41,253 nt of DNA from Ruminococcus sp. (GTDB lineage: Bacteria > Bacillota > Clostridia > Oscillospirales > Ruminococcaceae), in assembly GCA_017526445.1 (NCBI GenBank), contig JAFXRI010000079.1, positions 1-41,253 of the forward strand, given 5' to 3'. Numbering within the stretch: position 1 is the first letter of the stretch; each line of letters starts with the position of its first letter. The notes below the pieces were generated by a model that did no database searches, was not told the DNA's origin, and was given only the letters and a program-made list of their open reading frames with translations. Both the position numbers and the translations under genes were made by a program. Below are positions 17,213-24,841 of this stretch, in pieces.

Positions 17213-18106
17213 TTATTTCTTGGTCTCGGTATCAGGCTCCGTATCTTCAAGCCCCATTGAGATCAGGGGACTTGCGGAGGAGGCAACCTTCGGAACAGAG
17301 CCGTCCCACTTCTCGATAGTCTGATACTTTATCAGTTCGGGGCTTAGGGACTCGCTGATGACCTTGTTGGCCTCGGCCTGGGCATCGGCCTTGAGTTTGA
17401 TGGCATTGGCTTCAGCTGTGGCTGCCTTGACCTTCTTCTGGGCCTCGGCGTCAGCGATGACCAGCTGCTCCTCCTGCTCGGTCTTGGTCTTGAGCAGGTT
17501 CTGCTCGGCTACCTGCTTCTGCTCGATAGCGGAATTGAACTCAGCCGAGAAGTCGAAGTTGACGATGTTGAACTTTTCGATCTGTATGCCGTACTCGGAC
17601 ACTTTGGATTCCAGCTGCTCCTTGATCTCCTGGCCGACCTGGTTGCGGTTGGTGATGAGCTGTTCGGCGTTATACTTGGCGCTTGTTGCCTTCATAGACT
17701 CCTGAACGGCAGGCATCAGGATGACCTGCTGATAGTCGGGGCCGATGTTCTTGTATATAGAGGCCGAGGCATCGCTGCGAACGCGGAAGTTTACGGCGAT
17801 CTTTGAATTAACGGTCTGCAGGTCCCTGGATACGGCGCTGGCTTCGGTCTCATACACCTGGATCTTGTTGGAGACGATCTCAACCTGCTGGATGAAGGGT
17901 ATTTTCAGGTGGAAGCCTTCGGAGTAGGTGTCCTCGGATACAGAGCCCAGCGTCACTACAACTCCTGTGGAGCCTGCGGGAACGATAGCTCCCGCCGAGA
18001 ATATCACTATGGCGCCCAGTATCACTATGGCAGCGATCAGAGCGATCATGCCGCCTTTCGGCTTGTTGGTCTTGTTTTTGATATCTACGAATCCATTCTT
18101 ATCCAT
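17213..18106 (-). CDS. SPFH/band-7 (prohibitin-like) membrane protein
   Basis: The 297-residue protein has one N-terminal membrane segment (about 19-41), then a band-7 domain: GSTGVVVTLGSVSEDTYSEG, FHLKIPFIQQVEIVSNKIQV, and a long charged coiled-coil EQKQVAEQNLLKTKTEQEEQ. It is closest in look to prohibitin/HflK-HflC types that form rings on the membrane surface and organise proteases or lipid domains. The start at 18106 follows AAGGAGAAAAG; the longer frame to 18196 has none. It overlaps the upstream gene by 8 nt. No protease partner such as FtsH or NfeD is adjacent, so the role is open. Confidence 0.88.
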   Translation of the reverse strand: MDKNGFVDIKNKTNKPKGGMIALIAAIVILGAIVIFSAGAIVPAGSTGVVVTLGSVSEDTYSEGFHLKIPFIQQVEIVSNKIQVYETEASAVSRDLQTVNSKIAVNFRVRSDASASIYKNIGPDYQQVILMPAVQESMKATSAKYNAEQLITNRNQVGQEIKEQLESKVSEYGIQIEKFNIVNFDFSAEFNSAIEQKQVAEQNLLKTKTEQEEQLVIADAEAQKKVKAATAEANAIKLKADAQAEANKVISESLSPELIKYQTIEKWDGSVPKVASSASPLISMGLEDTEPDTETKK

Positions 18107-18464
18107 TATACTTTTCTCCTTTTTCTGAGGTATTATCTTTGTTTGATCTTTCGATGCATACCGATGACCGCACTGCATATACCATAAGCGCTGCAAAGAC
18201 TGCGGCTTCAGCGATCATCAGCGGCAATGCGTCCACAAGGATATACAGTCCTTCCAGCAGAGCCGTCAGGGCGAGCATAAGGAAGACCACGCCCGACTGT
18301 CTGTAATAGGGTGTAAGATCCTTTTCCCTGCGCTCCTGCTCCGATGCCCAGATATAGGCATTGTTGAAGCAGTACCCCCGGCATATGAGGCTTCGTACTG
18401 CAAGCAGCGTGAGCACAGCAGATAATACGAACATTATCACTGCGAAAACGATCCTTGTTGTCAC
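18099..18464 (-). CDS. Small integral membrane protein, DUF3784-like
   Basis: A 121-residue protein with about three hydrophobic stretches (roughly 4-26, 59-80 and 83-99) and a polar loop (CFNNAYIWASEQERREKDLT) between the first two. Size, the loop after the first helix and the Tyr/Arg motif PYYRQSG resemble DUF3784 membrane proteins of Firmicutes; function unknown. The start is GTG 18464 with GGAGG 9 nt upstream. The stop overlaps the ATG of the SPFH gene, so the two are translationally coupled and may act together. The family call is tentative. Confidence 0.75.
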   Translation of the reverse strand: MTTRIVFAVIMFVLSAVLTLLAVRSLICRGYCFNNAYIWASEQERREKDLTPYYRQSGVVFLMLALTALLEGLYILVDALPLMIAEAAVFAALMVYAVRSSVCIERSNKDNTSEKGEKYNG

Positions 18465-18483
18465 GGCATATCACCTCCGGGTA

Positions 18484-19050
18484 TCAGCAGCCGTATTCCA
18501 GCTCCTCATACTCCGCCTCGGCCATACGTCTGTAGTAGCTGGCGCGGTAGCCCAGTATCATTATGAGCAGCACCCTTTTCAGACGGTCGCGGCTCTTGCT
18601 CTCAAGGGAGTCGTCGAGGCGGTTCTCTATCTCCTGCTCGATCTCCTCACGGCTGTGAAGGTTTTTAAGGGACATCTCGGTGAGCAGCTGACACATAAGG
18701 TTATAAAGCTCGGTATCGTGCATGATATCGTCGCTGAGGTCATCCACCTGGCCGTTTATGTACTCCATAAGACGGGCGATGTCTTCAAGCTTTATGGTGC
18801 CGCGCAGTATGTTGATGAGCATTATCCTCACCACCTGCTGTTCGCCGTACTTCTTTCCGACGGTGGGGACCACCCAGCCGCGCTTTATCCAGTTCTGTAT
18901 CGTCGAGCCCTCAATGCCCGTAAGTGTGGCAAGCTGAGAAAGCGTCAGCCCGCCTGTGGCGTCAAGTATCGGTGAGATCACCGAAAAGGCATTTGACGCG
19001 CCGCGCTCGTCAAAATCGAGCGCTGTTCCCGGCAGCTTATCAAGCATCAT
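18484..19050 (-). CDS. DUF1836 protein, predicted DNA-binding regulator
   Basis: A 188-residue soluble protein. A MerR-like helix-turn-helix spans about 31-70: LTLSQLATLTGIEGSTIQNW, then KRGWVVP and KKYGEQQVVRIMLIN. The rest is helical (IKLEDIARLMEYINGQVDD). DUF1836 proteins are common in Firmicutes and thought to be transcriptional regulators without a proven ligand. The strong ribosome site TTAAGGAGGG contains the stop codon of the 27-codon ORF upstream. It is the first large gene of the operon, so it likely controls itself, the membrane protein and the SPFH protein. Confidence 0.88.
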   Translation of the reverse strand: MMLDKLPGTALDFDERGASNAFSVISPILDATGGLTLSQLATLTGIEGSTIQNWIKRGWVVPTVGKKYGEQQVVRIMLINILRGTIKLEDIARLMEYINGQVDDLSDDIMHDTELYNLMCQLLTEMSLKNLHSREEIEQEIENRLDDSLESKSRDRLKRVLLIMILGYRASYYRRMAEAEYEELEYGC

Positions 19051-19062
19051 ATCTATCCCTCC

Positions 19063-19146
19063 TTAAAGGAAAGCTTGTTTTGCCGCCTCTCTTTTGTTTT
19101 CTTTGCGAGTTTCTACACATATTTTTCTCTGTTTTGCTGTTTGCAT
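19063..19146 (-). CDS. Probable 27-residue basic leader peptide or small protein
   Basis: On the minus strand an ATG at 19146-19144 is preceded 5 nt by GGAGGGAG. It opens a 27-codon frame, MQTAKQRKICVETRKE..., with 10 Lys/Arg. Its TAA (19065-19063) is embedded in the ribosome site of the DUF1836 gene (TTTAAGGAGGG). The promoter at 19169-19197 would start RNA at about 19162, at the base of a 6-bp hairpin (19157-19162 with 19145-19150) whose loop holds part of the ribosome site. Placement between promoter and gene with exact stop/ribosome-site overlap argues for translation and coupling. I recognise no family. Confidence 0.55.
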   Translation of the reverse strand: MQTAKQRKICVETRKENKREAAKQAFL

Positions 19147-19168
19147 CGGATCTCCCTCCGATACTATG

Positions 19169-19197
19169 ATTATATCACAGGTTCAAATGAACCGCAA
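19169..19197 (-). promoter_or_regulatory. Promoter of the DUF1836-SPFH operon
   Basis: Minus strand: TTGCGG (19197-19192), 17 bp, TATAAT (19174-19169), with TGA just before the -10. The predicted start lies near 19162. The leader to the DUF1836 ATG is about 110 nt and holds the 27-codon ORF. Confidence 0.8.
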
Positions 19198-19360
19198 GCA
19201 CGATTTAGAGAACTCTAAGCAAGTTTTATGGTGTTTTTTGAATATACATCGCTATCTCTTTGAAAATCGTAATTTTTCTCACGAAATCGGCTGTTTTTGC
19301 AGTTTTGAAAACAGCGGTGGTTTTATGCATATGTTCTGCTGCTCCTGCACATAACATTAG

Positions 19361-19392
19361 CAGCTGCACCCGGTGTTCCGGGAGGGCAGCTG
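19361..19392 (+). other. Strong inverted repeat upstream of the 73-codon gene
   Basis: CAGCTGC (19361-19367) pairs with GCAGCTG (19386-19392), and inside it CCCGG pairs with CCGGG round TGTT, making a two-part stem 42 nt before the ATG at 19434. No T run follows on either strand, so a simple terminator is unlikely. It may be a leader structure or operator. The rest of 19198-19433 shows no clear promoter. Confidence 0.45.
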
Positions 19393-19433
19393 CCGAAAAA
19401 AACCGGGATGCACCGGGAGAAAGGGAGTACAAA

Positions 19434-19655
19434 ATGGGCAAGAAACGCAAAAGGCCGGCAGAGGCGATATTTGACGATGAAAAGGAGTTGGAGCTTGAAA
19501 GAGAGGGCGGAGCAGGCACGCCTCTTGACTCTGGGGCGGCTTCGGTCTCGGAGATGACCGGCCTTGTACCCTCCGGAGGGGATATGACCGGTGACGGATA
19601 TGAGTCACAGAAGGATCTGTTCCCGTTTTCGCTGACGGATACTCTGCCGAGATAA
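19434..19655 (+). CDS. Small acidic hypothetical protein, 73 residues
   Basis: The short hydrophilic protein opens MGKKRKRPAE, becomes very acidic (FDDEKELELERE), and ends MTGLVPSGGDMTGDGYESQK with a Phe/Leu-rich tail. The pattern MTGL.PSG..., ES..., PF near the C-terminus looks like a short conserved tail motif, but I cannot name a family. ATG 19434 has AAGGGAG 6 nt upstream; the longer frame from 19260 has no ribosome site and a biased N-terminus. A strong terminator follows directly, which supports a real transcription unit. Confidence 0.6.
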   Translation: MGKKRKRPAEAIFDDEKELELEREGGAGTPLDSGAASVSEMTGLVPSGGDMTGDGYESQKDLFPFSLTDTLPR

Positions 19656-19659
19656 AAGC

Positions 19660-19711
19660 AAAGCTCAAGCTTCCGCCTGCCGCAGGGCAGCAGGGACAGC
19701 TTGAGCTTTTT
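19660..19711. terminator. Bidirectional terminator between the small gene and pepF
   Basis: AAGCTCAAGCT (19661-19671) pairs with AGCTTGAGCTT (19698-19708). T runs flank it on both strands (TTTTT on plus, TTTGCTTTT on minus). It can end both the plus-strand small gene and the minus-strand pepF. Confidence 0.85.
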
Positions 19712-19727
19712 CGTATTGCGGGATCTT

Positions 19728-21524
19728 TCAGAAGAGCGATCCCATTTCCTTTATAAGGCTGCCGAAGAGCTTCAGAGCGTCGGTGACGGGCTTCTCGGTG
19801 GCCATATCCACGCCGGCACCCTTCAGAAGGGTGATAGGATCGGCGGAGCAGCCTCCCGACAGGAAGCCGAGATAATCCTTCACGGCAGTTTCGCCTTCGC
19901 TGAGTATGCGCTGGGAGAGCGCTATGGCAGCGGAGTAGCCGGTGGCATACTGATATACATAGTAGTCGTAGTAGAAGTGGGGTATCCTTGCCCATTCGAG
20001 AGCGATCTCGTCGTCGATGACGATGCCGCTGCCGAAGTACTGCTCGTTGAGTTCACGGTAGAGCGAGCAGAGCACATCGGGTGTGAGAGTCTCGCCGTCG
20101 GCGGCAAGCTCGTTTATTTTCAGCTCAAACTCGGCGAACATAGTCTGTCTGTAGAGAGTGGTGCGGAACTGCTCTAAGAAGTAGTTGATGAGGTAGGCCT
20201 TTTCCCGCTTATCATCGGTGTTTTTGAGCAGGTACTGCATCAGAAGCGCTTCGTTGCAGGTGGAGGCCACCTCTGCGACGAATATGACATAGTCCGAGTA
20301 CACTACGGGCTGGTTCTTGTTGGAGAGGTAGGAGTGTATCGCGTGTCCCATTTCGTGAGCGAGAGTGAACATACAGTTGAGGGTATCCTTATGATTGAGC
20401 AGGACATAGGGGTGTACCCTTGCGCCTGCCGAATAAGCGCCGGAGGTCTTGCCCTCGTTCTCATAGACATCTATCCAGCGCTCGCTGAAACCTTTGCGAA
20501 GCAGAGCGAGGTATTCCTCGCCCATAGGCGCCAGAGCTTTCAGCACAGTCTCCTTGGCTTCCTCAAAGGTGATCTTCATATCCAGATCGGAGACGATGGG
20601 GGTATAGAGGTCGTACATATGCAGTTCGTCAAGCCCCATAAGCTTTTTGCGCAGCTCCACATAGTCATACATATAACTCATATTGTCGTGTACTGCCCTG
20701 ATGAGGTTATGATATACCTCCACGGGGACCTCGTTGGCAGACAGGGCTGACTCCAGCGAGGAAGAATATTTCCTTGCCTGAGAGTAGAACTGTACGGCCT
20801 TGATCTGGGCATTGAGAGTGGCGGCGCAGGTGTTCTTGAACTTGTCGTAGGTGTGATACATCGACTCGAAGGCCGACTTGCGGAGCACACGGTCGCTGTT
20901 CTGCACCAGGGGGATATAGGAGCCGTGGGTGACCTGATGAGCCTTGCCGTCCTTATTGAAGGCATCCGGGAACTTCAGGTCGGCATCGGAGAACATAGAG
21001 AAGATATTCTCGGGGCTCTGGGACATCTCGCCGGCCAGAGCCAGGATCTTTTCCTCGGCGTCCGAGAGGATGTGATCCTTTTTCAGGCGCAGTCTGTCCA
21101 GGGCGCGTTTATACAGCGTAAGCTCCGGCTGCTCGCCGTAAAAGCGGTCGAGAGTCTCCTCGGGAATGGCTATTATCTCGGGAGTTTCAAAGCTGCCTGC
21201 GGCGTTGACTGCCACATAAGCGTTCATAAGCTGTCCCACCATACCCTGATACAGGGCGTTGGCTGTATCCTCATCCGAGCGGCGCTGGGCATAGTTCCCC
21301 AGGCTGTCACAGAGCACGGAGATCTCGTCCGAGAGCTTCAGAAACTCAAGCAGAGTTTCAGCGCTTTCGCCGAGCCTGCCCCGGTAGGAGCTTATCCTGT
21401 CCGGCAGCTGTAAGAGTTTATCGAGATCTTCCCGCCAGGCGTCGTCGGATGCATAGATGTCCTCCAGCGCCCACTTGAATTCCTCGGGTATCTCGCTTCT
21501 CTTGGGTATTCTTTTTTCGTTCAT
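19728..21524 (-). CDS. pepF: Oligoendopeptidase F, M3B zinc peptidase
   Basis: PepF cleaves short peptides of roughly 7-17 residues in the cytoplasm, in protein turnover or peptide nutrition. The 598-residue protein is all-helical. It has the zinc site HEMGH, preceded by CMFTLA, and a downstream third-ligand glutamate in VAEVASTCNEALL. The motif GIVIDDEIALEWARIPHFYYDYYVYQYATG, split by the family's flexible loop, marks the substrate-binding end. Length is standard. No signal peptide. A single-gene unit with its own promoter and terminator. Confidence 0.95.
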   Translation of the reverse strand: MNEKRIPKRSEIPEEFKWALEDIYASDDAWREDLDKLLQLPDRISSYRGRLGESAETLLEFLKLSDEISVLCDSLGNYAQRRSDEDTANALYQGMVGQLMNAYVAVNAAGSFETPEIIAIPEETLDRFYGEQPELTLYKRALDRLRLKKDHILSDAEEKILALAGEMSQSPENIFSMFSDADLKFPDAFNKDGKAHQVTHGSYIPLVQNSDRVLRKSAFESMYHTYDKFKNTCAATLNAQIKAVQFYSQARKYSSSLESALSANEVPVEVYHNLIRAVHDNMSYMYDYVELRKKLMGLDELHMYDLYTPIVSDLDMKITFEEAKETVLKALAPMGEEYLALLRKGFSERWIDVYENEGKTSGAYSAGARVHPYVLLNHKDTLNCMFTLAHEMGHAIHSYLSNKNQPVVYSDYVIFVAEVASTCNEALLMQYLLKNTDDKREKAYLINYFLEQFRTTLYRQTMFAEFELKINELAADGETLTPDVLCSLYRELNEQYFGSGIVIDDEIALEWARIPHFYYDYYVYQYATGYSAAIALSQRILSEGETAVKDYLGFLSGGCSADPITLLKGAGVDMATEKPVTDALKLFGSLIKEMGSLF

Positions 21525-21561
21525 CAGATCATTCCTTTACTTAGTCATTTATACAAATAGT

Positions 21562-21590
21562 ATTATACCACACCGGATGAAATAATTCAA
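21562..21590 (-). promoter_or_regulatory. Promoter of pepF
   Basis: Minus strand: TTGAAT (21590-21585), 17 bp, TATAAT (21567-21562), preceded by TGG (extended -10). About 30 nt leader. Confidence 0.8.
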
Positions 21591-21594
21591 GACA

Positions 21595-21638
21595 AAAAAA
21601 GCGGCCGGGGCTTACACCTCAGTCGCTTTGCAGATCAT
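21595..21638 (-). terminator. Terminator of the SH3-domain gene
   Basis: Minus strand: AAAGCG...CTGAGG pairs with CCCCGG..CGCTTT with a few mismatches and is followed by seven T. It sits directly before the pepF promoter, separating the two co-directional units. Confidence 0.65.
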
Positions 21639-21646
21639 ATCGCTGT

Positions 21647-22183
21647 TCAGGCCGGAGCCTCGGTAGCTGTGGGGCGCTCGCCGGTGAAGAAGTCGCCGTA
21701 GGCGTAGCCCTTCTGACCGTTATATTCCACATAGATCCAGTTGCCGTTGACTACCGCATAGGCCTTTACTGCTGCGCCAGCGGGGAGAACTGTCAGATTG
21801 GCAGAGCTGGAATTAGGCTCCGGATGCAGATAAACGGCGCTCTTGACTGTCATATCGGTAGCCGATCCGTTTATCATACTTGTCTTGTAAGGATCGTCGT
21901 CCTTATTTCTTGTAGTGGTGGTCTTCTTGGTGGTGGTGACCTGTTCTGTGGTAGTGGTGGTCACCGTAGTATAATCCGGCGGTGCGGTGAGCTTGCCGGT
22001 CTGCTTTTCAGCGGTATTATTGGTAATAAACAGGCTTTTCGCAAAGAGCATGACAACGATTATCACGATCAGAGCCGTTATCATTATCGCGATTATGCCT
22101 TTGATGACCGAGCCCCAGTTGGAGACTGCTTCTTCCTCGTACTCCTCGATCTCCTCAGCACGGCTGACTCTTTTCTTGCTCAT
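21647..22183 (-). CDS. Membrane-anchored protein with a bacterial SH3 domain
   Basis: A 178-residue protein: acidic cytoplasmic start (RAEEIEEYEEEAVSNWG), one membrane helix (about 27-51), a Thr-rich linker of about 45 residues containing TTTTTTEQ and TTKKTTTT, and a C-terminal SH3_3 domain (about 108-168) with VYLHPEPNSSSANLTVLPAG, GNWIYVEYNGQKGYAYGDFF. Bacterial SH3 domains usually bind peptidoglycan or metals. The orientation (N-in, SH3 outside) suggests a cell-wall sensor or anchor, but the partner is unknown. Ribosome site AAGGAGA. Confidence 0.85.
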   Translation of the reverse strand: MSKKRVSRAEEIEEYEEEAVSNWGSVIKGIIAIMITALIVIIVVMLFAKSLFITNNTAEKQTGKLTAPPDYTTVTTTTTEQVTTTKKTTTTRNKDDDPYKTSMINGSATDMTVKSAVYLHPEPNSSSANLTVLPAGAAVKAYAVVNGNWIYVEYNGQKGYAYGDFFTGERPTATEAPA

Positions 22184-22246
22184 TTTTATCTCCTTTCCTG
22201 CTTAGATCTTTTGTATAAAAAGCGGGATATTTCGACGTACAAAAAT

Positions 22247-22275
22247 ATTATACACTATTTATTTCGTCAAGTCAA
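22247..22275 (-). promoter_or_regulatory. Promoter of the SH3-domain gene
   Basis: Minus strand: TTGACT (22275-22270), 17 bp, TATAAT (22252-22247). It is divergent from the azlC promoter, 28 bp away. The leader is about 55 nt. Confidence 0.8.
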
Positions 22276-22303
22276 TTAATAAATGGTTACAGGTTAAAAA
22301 AAC

Positions 22304-22332
22304 TTGATTTTTATAAGCGGGTGTGTTATACT
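22304..22332 (+). promoter_or_regulatory. Promoter of azlCD
   Basis: TTGATT (22304-22309), 17 bp, TATACT (22327-22332) with TGT just upstream. The predicted start is about 22340, leaving a leader of about 65 nt. Confidence 0.75.
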
Positions 22333-22403
22333 GTATTGGTATGCACCGGGGGAGGCAGAATATGCATATCCCGGAGATCATTTTGTTTAAGGAGTCTTAT
22401 TCT

Positions 22404-23129
22404 ATGTCATCAGACGATCGCCGGGAGTTCCTCGGCGGCTTAAAGGACGGGATACCCATAGCTCTGGGGTATCTGTCGGTGTCCTTCGGGTTCGGGATAA
22501 TGGCAGTGTCGGGCGGCCTTTCGGTCTTTGCCGCTGTACTGATCTCAATGACCAATCTTACTTCGGCGGGGCAGGTGGCGGGGCTCACTGTCATCGCAGA
22601 GGGCGGCGCTCTCATAGAGATGGCTGTGGCGCAGTTCGTCATCAACCTGAGATACTCGCTGATGAGCCTTTCGCTGTCGCAGAAGCTCAACAACAGGTTC
22701 ACCTGGCTGTCACGTCTTGCGGTATCCTTCGGCATTACCGACGAGATCTTTGCGGTAGCCTCGGGGCGCAGCAAGGAGGTCTCGAAGCAATACATGGCGG
22801 GGCTGATATCGCTGCCCTGGGTGGGCTGGGCCCTGGGTACCTTTCTGGGTGCCGCAGCGGGAGAGATACTCCCCGAAAAGCTGAAAGCAGCACTTGGCAT
22901 AGCGATATACGGGATGTTCGTGGCGATCTTCGTCCCTGCGGCGAGAAAGGCTGTCGGTGTGCTTGCGGTAGTCCTCATCGCTGTGACGGCCAGCTGCTGT
23001 CTCAGATATATCCCGCTGTTTGACGGAGTTTCCGACGGCTTTGCTATCATAATCTGCACCGCCCTTGCGGCGGCGGCAGGTGCGCTGTTCTTCCCTGTAA
23101 AACAGCAGGAAGGGGGCGGTGAAGCATGA
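22404..23129 (+). CDS. azlC: Branched-chain amino-acid exporter subunit AzlC
   Basis: AzlC and AzlD form an exporter of branched-chain amino acids and analogues. The 241-residue protein is hydrophobic with the family start GLKDGIPIALGYLSVSFGFG, then VAQFVINLRYSLMSLSLSQK. ATG 22404 (TAAGGAG 9 nt upstream) is chosen over upstream ATGs in the same frame, which lack sites. azlD overlaps by ATGA. No Lrp/AsnC-type regulator such as azlB is adjacent. The pairing with ilv genes about 16 kb away may be coincidence. Confidence 0.9.
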   Translation: MSSDDRREFLGGLKDGIPIALGYLSVSFGFGIMAVSGGLSVFAAVLISMTNLTSAGQVAGLTVIAEGGALIEMAVAQFVINLRYSLMSLSLSQKLNNRFTWLSRLAVSFGITDEIFAVASGRSKEVSKQYMAGLISLPWVGWALGTFLGAAAGEILPEKLKAALGIAIYGMFVAIFVPAARKAVGVLAVVLIAVTASCCLRYIPLFDGVSDGFAIIICTALAAAAGALFFPVKQQEGGGEA

Positions 23130-23440
23130 GTCTCAGGCTGCTCATATACATTGCCGTTATGGCGGGAGTGACCTATATGGTGCGTATGCTGCCGATGATG
23201 GTGTTCCGCAGGAAGATCAGGTCGCAGTTCGTGCAGAGCTTTCTGTACTACGTACCCTATGCCGTTCTCGGGGCAATGACGATCCCCGCCGTATTCTATG
23301 CTACGGGCAGCGTTCTGTCAGCCAGCATAGGTCTTGCGGCAGCATTCATACTTGCCTTCTTCGGGCAGTCGCTGATAGTGGTGGCTCTTGCCGCAAGCGG
23401 TGCGGCCTTTATCGCCGAGCTTGTATCAGGCTGGGTGTAG
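23126..23440 (+). CDS. azlD: Branched-chain amino-acid exporter subunit AzlD
   Basis: A 104-residue protein with about four membrane helices, containing the AzlD motif VTYMVRMLPMMVFR near the N-terminus and YVPYAVLGAMTIPAV. It is the small partner of AzlC. The start overlaps the azlC stop (ATGA), giving coupled translation. A terminator follows 60 nt after the stop. Confidence 0.9.
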   Translation: MSLRLLIYIAVMAGVTYMVRMLPMMVFRRKIRSQFVQSFLYYVPYAVLGAMTIPAVFYATGSVLSASIGLAAAFILAFFGQSLIVVALAASGAAFIAELVSGWV

Positions 23441-23501
23441 GAGAGGTCATAGAACAGGCAGCCCCGGCAGCGCTTCTGCAAGGGGCTTGACAAAGACATA
23501 A

Positions 23502-23535
23502 ACAGGGAGATCCGGCCGGTCTCCCTGTCTTTTTT
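23502..23535 (+). terminator. Terminator of azlCD
   Basis: ACAGGGAGA (23502-23510) pairs perfectly with TCTCCCTGT (23520-23528), loop of 9 nt, then C and six T. Confidence 0.9.
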
Positions 23536-23696
23536 GGCGAGCGGGATACGCTCGATCGCTTTGCTTTGAAAATCGCTGTCTGCCGGAGGTGAAGCACCCC
23601 CGATTTTGATACCTGCCGCCGAATACCGCACAGCGTAAGGGGCATACTTTTACAGACCGAATTTACAAATAAGCTATTGCACCGGGGAGGGATTTG

Positions 23697-24839
23697 GTGT
23701 ATAATAAATCTAAGCATTTCGATGGGGCGCTTTTGCTGCTGACAGGTGCGTGCTGTGCTATTGGGCTGCTGCTGGCGGCTTCGATGGAGTATATCGGCGA
23801 GAACCGCAGCTTTACCTCCGGCAGCGTCGGGGGACTGTTCCTGCGGCAGACGGCGGCGGTATTTGCAGGAGCGTGTGCCTGCGGGATGCTCTCGTTTGTG
23901 AGTGCCCGGGGCTTTTGCAGGTCTGCGGCCGCGGTGATGCTTTTCGGTACCGCCCTCACGGCGCTGACCTTTACGCCTCTCGGAGTCTCCCCGGAGGGCT
24001 CGGATGACCGCGCCTGGATAGCTTTGGGAGCTTTCGGGATACAGCCCTCCGAGATCCTGAAGCTGTGCTTTATAATAAGCTTTGCTGCGCATCTCTGCGT
24101 AAGGCGGGACAGGATCAATACTCCCTCGGGGCTGGGGCTGCTGCTTCTGCACGCGGCTGTCCCGACAGGGATGGTCTGGATGCAGGGGGATCAGGGGACG
24201 GCGGTCGTCTTTATGGTGATAACAGCCGGGATGCTGATGACCGGCGGCCTGAAAGTGAAGTATATCATCGGGGCAATGCTCGCTTCTCCCGCTGCGGCGT
24301 GGGTGATGTGGCGTTTCGTTTTGCAGGAGCATCAGAAGCAGCGCCTTGCTGTGCTGCTCGATCCCTCGCTGGATCCCCTGGGTGCAGGGTTTCAGCAGAC
24401 ACAGTCCCGGCTGGCTATAGCCGAGGGCGGGCTGCTGGGCAGCGGATTGTTCTCACGTGGAGGGGAGCTCGTTTACGTTTCCCAGTCTCAGAACGACTTT
24501 GTTTTTTCCTATGCCGGACAGGTTGGAGGAGCGGTGCTGTGTGCTGCGGTGATCGTTCTGGAGTTTGCCCTTGTGCTGAGACTGCTGTCTCTCTCTGCTA
24601 AGAGGAGCGGTGCAGGCAGGCTGATTGCCTCGGGGACGGCGGCGATGCTTTTTGCCCACTCGTTTATAAATATCGCAATGGCACTGGGTTTTATGCCTGT
24701 GATCGGCGTGCCGCTGCCGTTTATTTCGGCAGGCGGGACTGCGGCGGTCTCGATGCTGGCAGCGGTAGGTGCGGTGCAGGGCAGCCTGTTCCGCGGCACA
24801 GAAAAGGATAACGTACAGAACTTGATAACGGAGGTATAA
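23697..24839 (+). CDS. FtsW/RodA/SpoVE-family peptidoglycan glycosyltransferase
   Basis: SEDS proteins polymerise lipid II into glycan strands together with a class B penicillin-binding protein. The 380-residue polytopic protein has the family marks PSEILKLCFIISFAAHL, GDQGTAVVFMVITAGMLMTG, the lipid-II-linked loop QSRLAIAEGGLLGSGLFSRG, then INIAMALGFMPVIGVPLPF and SAGGTAAVSMLAAVG. I cannot separate FtsW, RodA and SpoVE, so no symbol is given. It stands outside a division gene cluster. The start is GTG 23697 with GGGGAGGG upstream; TTG 23694 is possible. It ends 2 nt before the galactokinase-like ATG. Confidence 0.88.
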   Translation: MYNKSKHFDGALLLLTGACCAIGLLLAASMEYIGENRSFTSGSVGGLFLRQTAAVFAGACACGMLSFVSARGFCRSAAAVMLFGTALTALTFTPLGVSPEGSDDRAWIALGAFGIQPSEILKLCFIISFAAHLCVRRDRINTPSGLGLLLLHAAVPTGMVWMQGDQGTAVVFMVITAGMLMTGGLKVKYIIGAMLASPAAAWVMWRFVLQEHQKQRLAVLLDPSLDPLGAGFQQTQSRLAIAEGGLLGSGLFSRGGELVYVSQSQNDFVFSYAGQVGGAVLCAAVIVLEFALVLRLLSLSAKRSGAGRLIASGTAAMLFAHSFINIAMALGFMPVIGVPLPFISAGGTAAVSMLAAVGAVQGSLFRGTEKDNVQNLITEV

Positions 24840-24841
24840 AT

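Noticed and set aside
17055-17324. Short plus-strand frames next to the SPFH terminator
   Set aside because: They cross the minus-strand terminator and the SPFH 3' end and have no ribosome site.
23409-24332. A 307-codon minus-strand frame between azlD and the SEDS gene
   Set aside because: It overlaps the azlD end, the azlCD terminator and the start of a clear membrane protein gene.
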